From the NCBI GenBank assembly GCA_013399695.1, contig VXAU01003702.1:534806-598805 (forward strand): a stretch of 64,000 nucleotides of DNA. The letters are read 5' to 3'. The position numbers and the translations under genes were made by a program. This stretch comes from Formicarius rufipectus (lineage: Eukaryota; Chordata; Aves; Passeriformes; Formicariidae). Position 1 is the first letter of the stretch; every line of letters starts with the position of its first letter. Below, in pieces: positions 1-10,975 of this stretch. Below the pieces are notes generated by a model. It was not told where the DNA came from and searched no databases. It saw only the letters and a list, made by a program, of their open reading frames with translations.

Positions 1-1472
1 TTTATGTGCAAATAGTTGAGATGTCAAAATTTCATCAGTGGGGGTTCAAAACAAATTATTAATTTTTCCTACAGGAAGATAGTTCAGTTTTGCACATATC
101 CCTGACTGAAAAGCTATTCAAACCAATGTGTGTTTTTATAGCATGCAGGCTTTGAAGTACCTTAATACTCTCACATCCTATTAAGGCTTGGTTTATGTTC
201 TATACAAGAAAAGATTCTTCACCTCCACAATTCAGCTCTCCTCAGAGCCCACACTCTAAAGAAAAAAACTTTCTCAAAAATACAGTAAGCCAACAGAAAT
301 AATGTAATGTTAAAACTCAGTGTAAGATCAAGCAGATAAATGGACTACTATCTGGATTAGTTGCTCTTAATTAGCTGCAATTATTATCAGCCTAATGAAG
401 TCAATGGGCTAAAGGGAAATGGAGAGTTGGCAAAATTAGCTGGTGGAAATTGTTAGGTTAGCCAAGATAGAATAAGTAAGAGTCCAAAGTATTCCTAAGT
501 AATTCCATTATATACCAAGGTGATAAATGTAATGGTCAGTCTCAGATTTGTCCGTATACAGTCATCAGCTTTAAAATAAAAGTACCCTTTCTAGGGAAAG
601 CAAGAAACAATTAAGGGCCTCCAGTTAATCAGAAACATAAAACTGAAGAGGGTGGAAGTGCACAAAATGAAGTGTGAAGTGTTTCATCCACAGGGGTTTC
701 TGTCTTTGTTATCAATTGTCTTTAAGAAAGAAAAGACAGAAATGTGAAGGTCTAAAGTCACTGAGGGAACACATCAGTCTGTGTAAGAAGGAATTGAAAA
801 GGCTAGGAAAGTTTTCTTGGCAAAGAAGAGAGTTATATCAATCATGACAGAGTTATAAAAAACAAATTAATTGCATTGAGAAAGCTGAATAGAGATGTCT
901 GTTTACCTTGAGTTGAATAACACAGGACGCATTAATAGGCAGCAAATGTACAGCAGGGGAAAAGAAATAGTTTCATGCAACATTTAATTAAATTGGAGTT
1001 TCTCACTGCAGGGAAATTTTACTGACACTAAAAGCTTGGCAGGGTTTATTAAAAAAAAAGAAAAAAAAAGAAAAAAAAAGATTGTGTTTGTATGAATTAC
1101 ACGGAGGATACATGCCTATGTTTTGGAAATTGGTTGATTACAGAAGACTTGTTACTGCTGAATGAGGTACAGCACTGGAAACCTGTGGCTTGATCTCATT
1201 ACCAGTAAGTATGTGTAGTGCTTTTAGGATGGGAAGAATTTCAATCCTGTGTCCTGCTATGACACCGCCACTATGAATGTCAAGAGTAGTTTGTTACTGA
1301 CTTTAAATGGTAACAGAATAAAGCAAATTCCAGACACTTTTTGGAAATCGCTTCTTTAGTTCTCACTGAGACATTCAGTGCCATCCAAGGTGACAGAAAA
1401 CTTTTGACCTTTTCCAGCATGCACCAAAGGTCAGGTAAATATTTTACTCCTCATCTTTAGTCCTTCAGTAGG
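1..1472 (+). other. Presumed CHRM2 intron, 5' part of window
   Basis: No gene is supported here. The stretch is AT-rich, with frequent stops in all frames and no long open frame. The only structured element is a short A-rich tandem at 1051-1080, listed separately. It is assigned to the CHRM2 intron because the coding exon downstream begins with a splice acceptor, so sequence upstream of 29510 should be intronic up to an exon that I could not find in this window. Confidence 0.6.
1051..1080. repeat. Short tandem repeat, nine A then G, three copies
   Basis: Three perfect 10-base units of nine A residues and one G lie back to back. This is a simple A-rich microsatellite in presumed intron DNA. 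Length variation between individuals is likely for such a tract, but no function can be read from it. Confidence 0.95.
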
Positions 1473-1783
1473 GAATCACATGATATGCCAAGTTGGAAGG
1501 GACCCACAAGGATCAACAAGTCCAACCCTTGGCCCTGCACAGGACCATCCTCAAGAGTCACGTCATGTGCCTGAGAGCATCATCCGGTATCAACCAACTC
1601 TGCCAGGTTTGGTGCTGTGACTACTGCCCTGGGGAGCCTATTCCAGTGACCAACCACCCTTTGGTGGTGAAGAATCAGTCTTTTTCTAATATCCAACCTA
1701 AACCTCCTCTGACAGAACTCCGGTCCATTCTCTCAGGTATTGTCACTACTTACCACAGAGAAGAGATGATACACTCTGCCTCA
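1473..1783 (-). mobile_element. CR1 LINE fragment, 3' end, antisense
   Basis: The + strand carries the reverse complement of the 3' end of a CR1 (chicken repeat 1) non-LTR retrotransposon. Landmarks in order are an AATCACA start, AGTTGGAAGGGACCCACAAG at 1491, a block reading like 'tccaacccttggccctgcac', then 'ggtgctgtgac', 'ctggggagcc', 'ttccagtg' and 'cctaatatccaacctaaacc'-like text, ending near an ACCACAGAGAAGAGAT block around 1753. These follow the remembered CR1 consensus in the correct order over about 310 bases. The sense strand is minus. The copy is heavily 5'-truncated, as is usual for CR1, and keeps no reverse transcriptase. The 105-residue open frame over it is not a gene. Confidence 0.93.
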
Positions 1784-4700
1784 GCAGTGTGGGGACTCTA
1801 TAGTCTCTGATTCTATAAAAACACTAACAAGAAAAAAATAGAATGATGCTTTACCCTATTTTGTTATTGTTGATTCTCTCACATGTTTCCTATTATGACA
1901 TACTATTAGAAGATAAGCCACCAGCAACAAAAGAGCAGCCACACATAAAAGCAATATTACATTTGCACTGGAGACAAAATCATTTTAACAACTCTTATCA
2001 AACATTGTTTTTTATGACATAAAAATAATAATAATACCCACATAAGTAGAAACTGAGCAGTATAATGATCAACAACCTTATTTTGCAATATCTCATGTTT
2101 TATCTTGCACAGTTTCACAAGGATTCAATCCCAAAACTACTGAAACATAGTGGAAAAAAACTCCCTCTGGCTTTAGTAAGCTTGTATTCAGCTCCATAAA
2201 AAAAAATTAATTTATGACACAATCTTTTTATTTGATCAGAAAGCCAATTTTCTATGTTCCTTATCAACCCCAGATGACATTCGTTTGCATTTCTAGATAC
2301 TTATACATTATAAATACAGTTTGGGAAACTAGGGAGAAATATCTGGAGAACATCTACCAACGTGAAGGCTTTCTGCAGTGAGTTAACCCCCCCAATACAT
2401 GTCCAGTGGTATTGTTCAGTATTGTCCCAAATTAAATTTCCATAAGGCAAAGAGTTAATGAAACATGAGATTTGTCCTATCCTTTTTTTCCATATCACTT
2501 TCGGTTTTGTAGGAAGATTTTTTTCTTTTCCAAACTTGGACTCATGCAAGAAATTGCTTTTCTAACCTTCTGCAGTGCTGTGCTACTTTTCATTCTTATT
2601 TTTGTTTATCTTGTCTCTATTCTTGCTTTCTGGAAATTCAGTCTTTGAACCCAAGTGCAATTTTTAATAGCAAAAAAAATTTAGACTTGGACAAATTCCC
2701 CAAATGAAACCGGTGAAAGAAGAGCAATCTTATCTCCTGTGATATACTTCTGACAAAGTATAATTAAAATATTTTCATGCTGTCTTGCCTGATCTGTCTA
2801 CCTTTCATGAATGATGAAGTCTATCAAACTATTATTTGTCTACACATTGTGTGAAGAAGGATTAAACCATTGAAGTGTTCAATATTGGTAAATGATCTGG
2901 AACTCCATAAAAACATCAATTTTTGTGCAGTTAAAGACATGTTAGTACTCTCTCAGGAAACTGGTATTTTGTCTTCATTCCTGTGGTGATGGAATGTGAG
3001 GATGACCATCTCTAGAGAGGGAGCATACATCAAAAACGTAAACTACAGGACTGTGCACAAGACAGGGGGTTTTCTCAGTTATTTATTCAGGTATACTAGA
3101 AACAAAATGGAACCTAAGTCAATGCAGAAAACATGCCCTACTTATGTCTTGTAAAGATGGGCTCCTCTGTCTAAATCCTTCTGTTTTGGGCTGACAACAA
3201 TGTAATGGTACCATGTCCTGAGGTTACATAATCTTTGAGGTTTTTTTTTAATGAAACAATGAAAAATAATTGTAAATAATCTGAATCTGTCGGTGCCTGG
3301 CTGAGCGGTAGGTAGACCAGAAACCTATTGACTAGGGAATAGAGCCCTGATCAAAGACACTTGGTAATTTATTTTTTTTTTAGCTGGTAGGGCTCTGTTA
3401 GCTTCCATACAATTCTGCCTATTTTCAGACAAAGAGAATCTGAAACAAGCCGGTAGATGTATCACTAACTTCTCTCTCAGCCTGTCTCAGCATCATGGCT
3501 TGCAGACTTTGAAGTACAGGAATGAAGCTTCATATACATCTGGGGAGATTCCACTGGCTTTGCCTTTAAGACACTCCACCATTCACAGGCTTTCCCTTAA
3601 GTATAAACAAGTTTCTACTAAAGCAAATAATATATTTACATCTGGTGGGAATTGCATATAAGTCTCAATGTATTTATTACACAGAAAAAGAATTAAGCTG
3701 GTGACCTTAAATTAGACAACAAAATAACAGGACATCTAAAAATTAATTATAACTCATTAAAACCATTACTCAATGAATGATTCATGGTTCATATTGCTCA
3801 AGTTGCCAAACATTACCTCAAAATATAGATTGGGCCCATCTTTACACCAGTATTAGGAATTGCAATTATGTTAGTGTAAGTACCTTCGAGTACAACAGCC
3901 AATACATTACCTATCCAAACCTTCCTGCCTCATCTGCAGAGTAGGACCAAGCTAAGGTCCCTAGAGCATCCCAGATGGCAGAGAGTGACTACAGTTTTTT
4001 TCAAGAAAACACCATACTTGGCAGATATAAAGATCTAACAGAAACTAAAAGATGTGTATAGTCAGGGTTGCTTTGAGCATACCTTGTGCTAGCCAAATAG
4101 TGTTGGATCATAAGAACACAGAACTTGCCCAGTGAGTTTCCAATCCTCCCTCCGCAAGTGTCTGTTAGTGCTTCAGATATTCTTATCATCTATTTTGGGA
4201 GCTCCTAAACAAACAGTAGGATAAATAGCTATCACTATGAAAAAAATGAACGAAACAAAAGACCACACAACAGTCTGTGCAGGTCATACTGCTTATAAAC
4301 AGTCCCTACCTGAAATGCAGCAATAGGTAAGAACCAGCATGCCATCTCCCTCTGCACCTTGCAGACCTGTATTAGGAACATTTTAGACATACTTGCTTTG
4401 AGCCCACATGTTCAATCCTGTTTAAATTCTGGGACCACAAGCCTGTCTTGTGGTAGTGAGCTCTGCAGCCGTATGTGCAATATGTGAAAATCCATCTCCC
4501 TGTACTAGGTTCATATCTGTGGAGTTTCAAACTTCTCTAAAGTCCCATTATTTAAGAGTAATGGGGCAAAATAAGTATCCAGTTCAACCTCTATCTGACA
4601 CAGAGTGCATTTTATGTGATCACTGTTTCCTCTCCTTTTTCTCTTCAAGCTAGACAGTCTTTGATGTCTCAGTAGGTCAGCTAAATAAACCTTGGTAGAG

Positions 4701-7323
4701 ACAAAAGAGGTGAAAGACAGTTCTATCTGAAATGTTCAGAGAGAAGAATCTTAACTCATTGTAGTGATTATACAGCTTGGAAGCAATTTCTTATTTTGTG
4801 ATAAATACTGGAATTAAGCTTTTCTTTCCCTTGTTGTTAAATTGTTTATTTTTTTACTTACCTGTTGGAAAATAGGGAACATTTACGCTAACTTTTACCA
4901 AAAAAAACCCAGATGCAAATTGTATTTTGTTCTTTTCTAGCAGGGAATTTTTCATGACTCAACAGAAAAGCCAGAAACAGGGAAGCTGCTTCTGTAGTGA
5001 AGCACAAAAAGTCTCCCTCTACTGTAGTGTTGGGATTAGAAGATGTAAATATTGTGGAGTTGCAGAAGCATTTGCTTTGGGGTTTCAGATTAACTCAACG
5101 GTTTGAGTTTCTGAAATATATTAACCAGGAAAGTTTATTGACCTTTCTAGAGCTGGACATGATTTAGTTTCATTAAGTGCAAAAAAATCAAAGCATTCTT
5201 TCTTCATGTAGAAAGAATGCAGAGGGCAAAGTTGCTTTGCTGGTTATTAAAATAGATACTGAACTGCCATCACTGTATTCACTGACCTTTTGCCTCAGCT
5301 TGACTCAAGGTGAGAAACAGAGCAACTGTCTTCATAGAATTTACTACTGTAATCTTTTACAACACCTTACTTCAATTTTTTTCTTTCCTTTGTACTCACA
5401 TACCTCACAAAACAATGCAAATACACCTTTTTCCTTGCCCAGTGAATGTTACCCCACTAGTGGAGCACCAGCAAATTTACACTGCTCAGTTTACAAATGG
5501 GTAACTCCATTTTCCTGTATCTGTCCTGAATTACAGTACCACTGTGTGCTGTTTAGACTGTACCAAATCTTTTATTCCCCACCCCGAATTCCTCTGATAT
5601 TACCATGACATCTCAAATAACCAATGCATTGCTGTCTGGCATGCCAAGGAATTATCTTGTGGTCTGTCCTGCTACAATCATCTATTCTTAGCAACAAAAC
5701 AAAAAGTCAGGAGAAAAAAATTATGAGGGAGCCCTTGTATTTTTATGACACAGTTTACTTGCAATGAGCTGACCACAGGGGAACCTCTCCAACCCCAAGA
5801 GAGCACGAGTGCAGGTAGGTTTGACTTGTAACCCAGCAGAAGATAAGTGGGCAGCATTAGGGGAATGACACTTGCAGCTGACCACAATAAAAAGCATCTT
5901 GCAAGGGAGGCTGGCTGGTCAGCTTTATTGCTGTGCTGTTTACTTCACTCACTTCCAAGTATTTATAACATACTTGTTTTACTGTCATTTCTCCAGGTGA
6001 AGCTGCACACCTGGAGAATAAACTGGATCATAGAGACTAAATGTCACTGTTCCCTCTCTGGCATGATAAGGATTCACGCTCCATTCAACTCCAAGCTGAG
6101 GTGTTCAGGCTAGGAGACTGAGAGAGAGCAGAGAAAAAGATTCCAAGAGCCCAATTCAGAGGTCTGAATAGCCAAATGACTGTGAAAGGACCTCCCCATC
6201 TTCATTCACTGCAGAGCTGAAGATGAGGCTGCTAACTTAGGTACCACTGTTATACATCAGCTGCTATAGATATGAGAGCTCCTCCATATTTTCTTTGTTT
6301 TGCAATAATTAATCAGTAAATCCCCACTAGCAGCCAGGTATTGAGCTGCACGCTGGGACATGAAAAGGCCCTAATCATGATACCGTGATTCCTGCATGGC
6401 TGTTATCCAGTGTTGTTAACATTAACTGAAACATTCTTTGCAGTAAACTGCTCGGGTTTCTATTGAATATCACCAGATATGCCGTGGGAAAAAAAATAGA
6501 ATTAAACTTCTCTGGGTACCCATACTTTGACTTCTTTCACAGAATTCTAATTAGTTACTGTAATGTACAATTTCATGCAGGGAATGTAATAACTGTGAAT
6601 TTCTTTGAAGCTATGAGCTTCTCCATTTAAAGTATATTTTAAACTGGTATTTCAAATATTTATGATGTTGTAAAGGAATGAAATAATCTAAGTGTCATAA
6701 AGGAGATTTTTTGACCATGGGTTTTGGGGAACAATAAAATATTTTTTTAGATTATGTAAAAGGAAGTGATGACCATCTGGGACAATTCTTGAGACCCTGA
6801 AATGTACCAAATAAGTGAATACTCACAGAAATAATTGGATCTGTGGTAGTCATAAACTGTTCAAGTAAATGACTACTTCAACAAGGCAATCTGCTTCCAG
6901 TCCTGACATATCAAGTAGCAGAAAGTGTAAACACCAGACAATTAAGTTTTTGAGGAAACTCAGCTGATAAAGTGCTAACAGAGCCTGGCAGACTGCTGAG
7001 TAACTGCAGAAGAGCAAGGCATGACAGAGCCCCTGCTCACACAATATATGAAAGGCTAGAAGAGGTGGCAGGAAAAGATAAGCAAGTCGTTTTCTACAAG
7101 GCCTCTGCCAATCACTGATGTGAGAGGGGTCTCAGGGGGTGGGTCAGTGATCAGAGAACACCACTTGCACTGCTGAATGCTCCTCTATGTGCTTGCAGGT
7201 AACTGAGAGGGTTACAGGTGATGGATTGGGATCTGGTGCCTTTAGTTTACTTGTTTCAGTAACAGAAAGAGTGTTCAAATGGGGCTGGCGTGATCCAAAA
7301 GCACAGCAAACCTGGAACACAAG
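1784..7323 (+). other. Presumed CHRM2 intron, no gene seen
   Basis: AT-rich sequence with only short chance open frames. The longest is 143 residues at 5177-5608; it has no recognisable domain, and a second overlapping frame of similar quality argues against coding. Short (AAT)n near 2025 and a perfect hairpin at 5193-5220 are the only local structures I noticed. No RNA gene, mobile element or exon was recognised. Confidence 0.6.
5193..5220. repeat. Perfect 11-bp inverted repeat with 6-base loop
   Basis: GCATTCTTTCT at 5193-5203 is followed by a 6-base loop and its exact reverse complement at 5210-5220. The stem would be mostly A-T pairs. It is too short for a microRNA precursor and sits in presumed intron. 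It may be chance, but it is an exact palindrome. Confidence 0.85.
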
Positions 7324-7384
7324 AATCATCAAGGGTAGCAAAACGCTACATCAAGAACAATCATCAAGGGTAGCAAAACGCTAC
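7324..7384. repeat. Two-copy tandem duplication, 35-bp period
   Basis: A 26-base segment at 7324-7349, beginning AATCATCAAGGGTAGC, is repeated without mismatch at 7359-7384. The period is 35 bases. Exact identity suggests a recent local duplication or possibly an assembly effect. Confidence 0.95.
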
Positions 7385-7851
7385 CCTAGCTCACTGGGGC
7401 ACTACCAGTGGGGGACTGGAGTTGGAGACACAGCATCAAGCATTCCAAGTGACAGATTGGAGCAGTTGTTGTAGAGTCTTTTTCTGGATGCAAACCCTTC
7501 AAAAAGTTTGTACAAATGTTTGCAGAAGCAGCAGCCAAATGCAGGGGACTTTCTCTGAATCCAAAGACCAGACCTTTCTTAAACACCTCCTAAGATCTGC
7601 AGCCCTTCAGGTCTCAGAACTGGATTTTTTATTTCCCGAGTGTCTACAAAATTGGAGATAATGATTAAAAGAAAGAGCAAATATCAGGCAAAACGTTTTC
7701 CAAAAGTTTGTATAAGAAGGAAAGATAGTTTCTCCAAGTAGAAAAAAATCACCATGAAAAAAATGGCAGTTTGAAAGCAGCCCTGTGGAGTCATCAAAAC
7801 CTAAATTACTTATCTTTGCTAATATCCAGGGAGGACAGCAAACAACAGTAC

Positions 7852-7869
7852 AGAGAGAGAGAGAGAGAG
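7852..7869. repeat. (AG)9 dinucleotide microsatellite
   Basis: Nine uninterrupted AG units in presumed intron. A simple repeat with no visible function. Confidence 0.95.
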
Positions 7870-9253
7870 TGCACAGCTTAGTGGATACAAATGATGGAAA
7901 ACACTGGTATGCATCAAACAATCTTTAGGGAAGCAAATGTCTTTGGAATATTTTCAGCAGTTTCATTTCAAATGGCATCAGAGGACCAGTTAGGGAAAAG
8001 GATGAATTAATGAGTCAGAATGTACAGATATTCCTGGGAGTTTTTCTGTAACTGGATTCACTGATAGATCTTTTACAGCAAAAGAGAGGTAGTTATGATG
8101 ACACAGTCTAGCTGGTATCCATGAGGCAGTAATATTGATTGATGACATTACTTCTTTCTAGAGTAATTTATTATATAAATACTTTATTTAGTTTATTATA
8201 TAAAGTAGGTGGTGGTAGTTGGAGCTGGTGTTTTTTCTTGCTATTTTTAGGGAAAATACAAAAAAACCTGTCAGGCTCTTGTCAGTTTTTATTACTACAG
8301 CTGGAGCTCAGCACTTGATTATTTACAATTTCACCGAATGTAGCGATATGGAATAAGGGTTCACTTACCTTCAGCACATAAAGATGAAAGAGAGGCGGAA
8401 TTATAAGTGTGAGTCACTTATTATATAGCAGTCTCATTTGGGCCAGTTCTACCAGTCTTCCACCAACTTCATGGTATCATTTCAAAGCTTTGATCCTGGT
8501 TTTAGCTCAGCTCTACTGCATTAAATGAATCCTCTTATCTTCCTTTACTCCTTTCTCAGACCTCCTTTCTCCTTGAGCATTGTTGTAGCTCTCCCTTAGC
8601 AAAAGTTCTGTGTGTGTATGTGGAAATGCCTGCCATCAGTGATGGGGCCCAAAATTCCATCACTTCCCAGCAAGAACAGGCTTTGTGTAAAAGTGTGTTA
8701 GAAATAAACGCAACCTTTGCCCATTTCACTGGATTCCCTGCCTGTAAACAAACAAGCAAATGAAAAGCTGAACAAACCTCCAGCTCCCTTCCATACCTTG
8801 AACTGTGGCATGCTATGCAGTTATATAGTAGATCTAATGTCTTGGTGGGTCTGTGGTGCCTGGCACTGCTCTGATGTGAGTGAGGGATTGCTTACGCCCC
8901 ATAGATCTTTCAGCTCTGACTTGCAAAATAGGCTTGGAGCAGGAAAAAGAGAAGAAATTGAAAGACAGGAGACTGAAATGGAGAAATAGACAGCCATAAG
9001 CATAACCCCTCAGGGTGCCAGGGGTGCCTTTGGGGTCAGGGATGATGTGCTGTGCCCACATTTTCAGGACTGGTACTGATTCCAGGCAAGTTCAACCTAA
9101 GTCACTGTTTATACATTGAAACCATTGCTCCTTCAAAGGTATGTGTTATCATGTGTAATATCATGGTCACTTCTGGTGTAATGGTTCTGCCCTAACACAG
9201 CCTACTTTTTTTAATAGTCAAATATTTTGCAAAGTATATTTCTGATAGCAGTC

Positions 9254-9283
9254 AAAAAAAAAAAAAAAAAAGAAAAAGAAGAG
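9254..9283. repeat. Poly(A) tract, A18 then A/G-rich
   Basis: Eighteen consecutive A residues continue into an A/G-rich tail. No retrotransposed gene or LINE body was recognised upstream, so I treat it as simple low-complexity sequence rather than a processed-copy tail. Confidence 0.9.
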
Positions 9284-10569
9284 GATGCTGATCTGGCTGG
9301 GTTGTAATTAGAGCAGGATTAATTATGGAGGTAACTATTCACTGAACATCAGTATCGTTTTTGGACTGTTTTTCAAACAGAGTGAATCGTACTCCCTCAT
9401 CCACTCCAGTGATGAATGAAAACCAGAATCTCCATGTTAACAGCTGAAATGATAACCCAATAAGCCTGGCTACATTTCTGCAAGCCTTTATGTTTGAACT
9501 GTATGTGGTTGACATTCTTGATGCTTCTGAACTGAGCCTTTACACTGGAAAATGAATCCAAGCTGAATCATCATTGCAGACCCCATTCATGTCAGGGCTA
9601 TTATGCTCAGAGAGGAAACAGCTGCTCCTTCACGGCCTGTGTGCTTGGGACCAGAGATGGACAGCTGTCACTGCTGCTGGTAAAAGCAATTCAGAGGGGA
9701 GGGAAAAGATACATATCATGGGAGATGGAAAGCCTTACTGCTGTGTGAGCCCGTTCACTTCTATTCCATGGGTCTGCTAGGGACTGCTAAAACAGTCACT
9801 ACTCTAGCTTATGCACAAGGTAGCACATGTATGGAAGACCGTACAGAGCTTGGGACCGTCTCATTTGGTTCATTATCACAGGGATGTGAACTTGTAGTAG
9901 GGCAAGGATAGAAATAAGGGTTACTGGTAAACACCGAGCCTGATTCACTTGTGCTTAAAGGCATGTCTTGCTTTGGTATGAGCTGAGGTGTGCACCAGAG
10001 TAGTCCCTTTTGTGGTCAAGTTTCACTAGCATACAGCTTTTCTGCCATTGTACCTTCCTCCAGGTAAACTCTGGAATTAGGACAGAACTATGAGAGTCTG
10101 ATCTGTGCTCCTTAAGCTTGCTCTCTTTGGGCCTTTACACCTATCCTTGGAATCCCTTTCTTTCAGGATAGCTACAAAGACTCTCTGGTTGTCAACAACA
10201 GGTCAGAGCTGTGGGAATTGGAGTAAGGGGGATCTCTTTGTGATCCTCTGGGGCCATCTCCTAGCTTCAGCTTCTGGGAAGCAGCAGACATCCCACACTG
10301 AAGACTACAGACAAGGGACTGCTTCAGCAAACTTTGGGGCACTTGGCTCTGGTGCAGACCAGATGCTGATTTACTCTGAGTAAGAAGGCAAGGATCTGCA
10401 TTATGATGCTTTCTTTTTCTCTTCATGGTGCTTTTGCCAGACTTCCGTCCTGCTTTCTGCACAATCACTGTGAGTTGTTTTCATCATATCTGACTCCATA
10501 TTAAACAAATGTATATGTGCTCCTGTTTTCCTGATTCATAGCACCTGCAAACCTCGTGGCCTATGCTAA

Positions 10570-10975
10570 AATCATGTAACCACAGAAGAACAGAATAATT
10601 CATGTGGACGGAGCCTCAGGAGGTCTCCACTCCAATTACATATTGAAAGTGTCAAGCTCAGACCAGGGTGCTCAGGGTTTTATCCATTGTATCCTGTAAA
10701 ACCTCCAAGGATGGGATGTGTCTGCTGCTTTGTCTGCTGCTTTGATGTCCTTATAATTATTTTTTTTCTCCTTAAATCTCATCAAAACCCTTTGTCTGTT
10801 TTCTTTCATCCTGCCACTACACACCACTATAAGAAGACTGGTTCCATCTTGTCAGTACATTCCTTGTAGGTACTGGCAGGCTACTAACACAGTCACCTTT
10901 CCTTCAGGCTGAACACTCTCATTCCCCTCAACCTTCCCTCAAAGGCCACGTGCTTCAGGCTATCAAATAGTACAT
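10570..10975 (-). mobile_element. CR1 LINE fragment, older and diverged, antisense
   Basis: A second CR1 3'-end fragment in the same antisense orientation, more diverged than the one at 1473. Landmarks on the + strand are ATCATGTAACCACAGAA at the left edge, GGAGCCTCAGGAGGTC, 'gaccagggtgctcagggt', 'aacctccaaggatggga', 'ctccttaaatctcatca', 'ggtactggcaggctac' and 'cttcaggctgaacactctc', in consensus order. It covers about 400 bases and is 5'-truncated with no coding capacity. A 12-base tandem duplication (TGTCTGCTGCTT, 10719-10742) lies inside it. The right edge is approximate. Confidence 0.88.

Larger units (their letters stand above)
7385..10569 (+). other. Presumed CHRM2 intron, no gene seen
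   Basis: No gene is supported. The stretch contains an (AG)n run at 7852-7869 and a homopolymer A tract at 9254-9271 that continues A/G-rich to about 9283. Open frames are all under about 105 residues, overlap one another on both strands, and show no domain or codon pattern I recognise. Confidence 0.6.

Noticed and set aside
1493..1810. 105-codon open frame
   Set aside because: It lies over the antisense CR1 fragment; not a host gene and not the CR1 coding region.
1794..1815. CTGATTCTAT-like text as a plus-strand CR1 3' end
   Set aside because: No CR1 body precedes it in the sense orientation; probably coincidence beside the antisense copy.
5177..5608. 143-codon open frame
   Set aside because: No recognisable domain, an overlapping alternative frame, and AT-rich chance-like composition.
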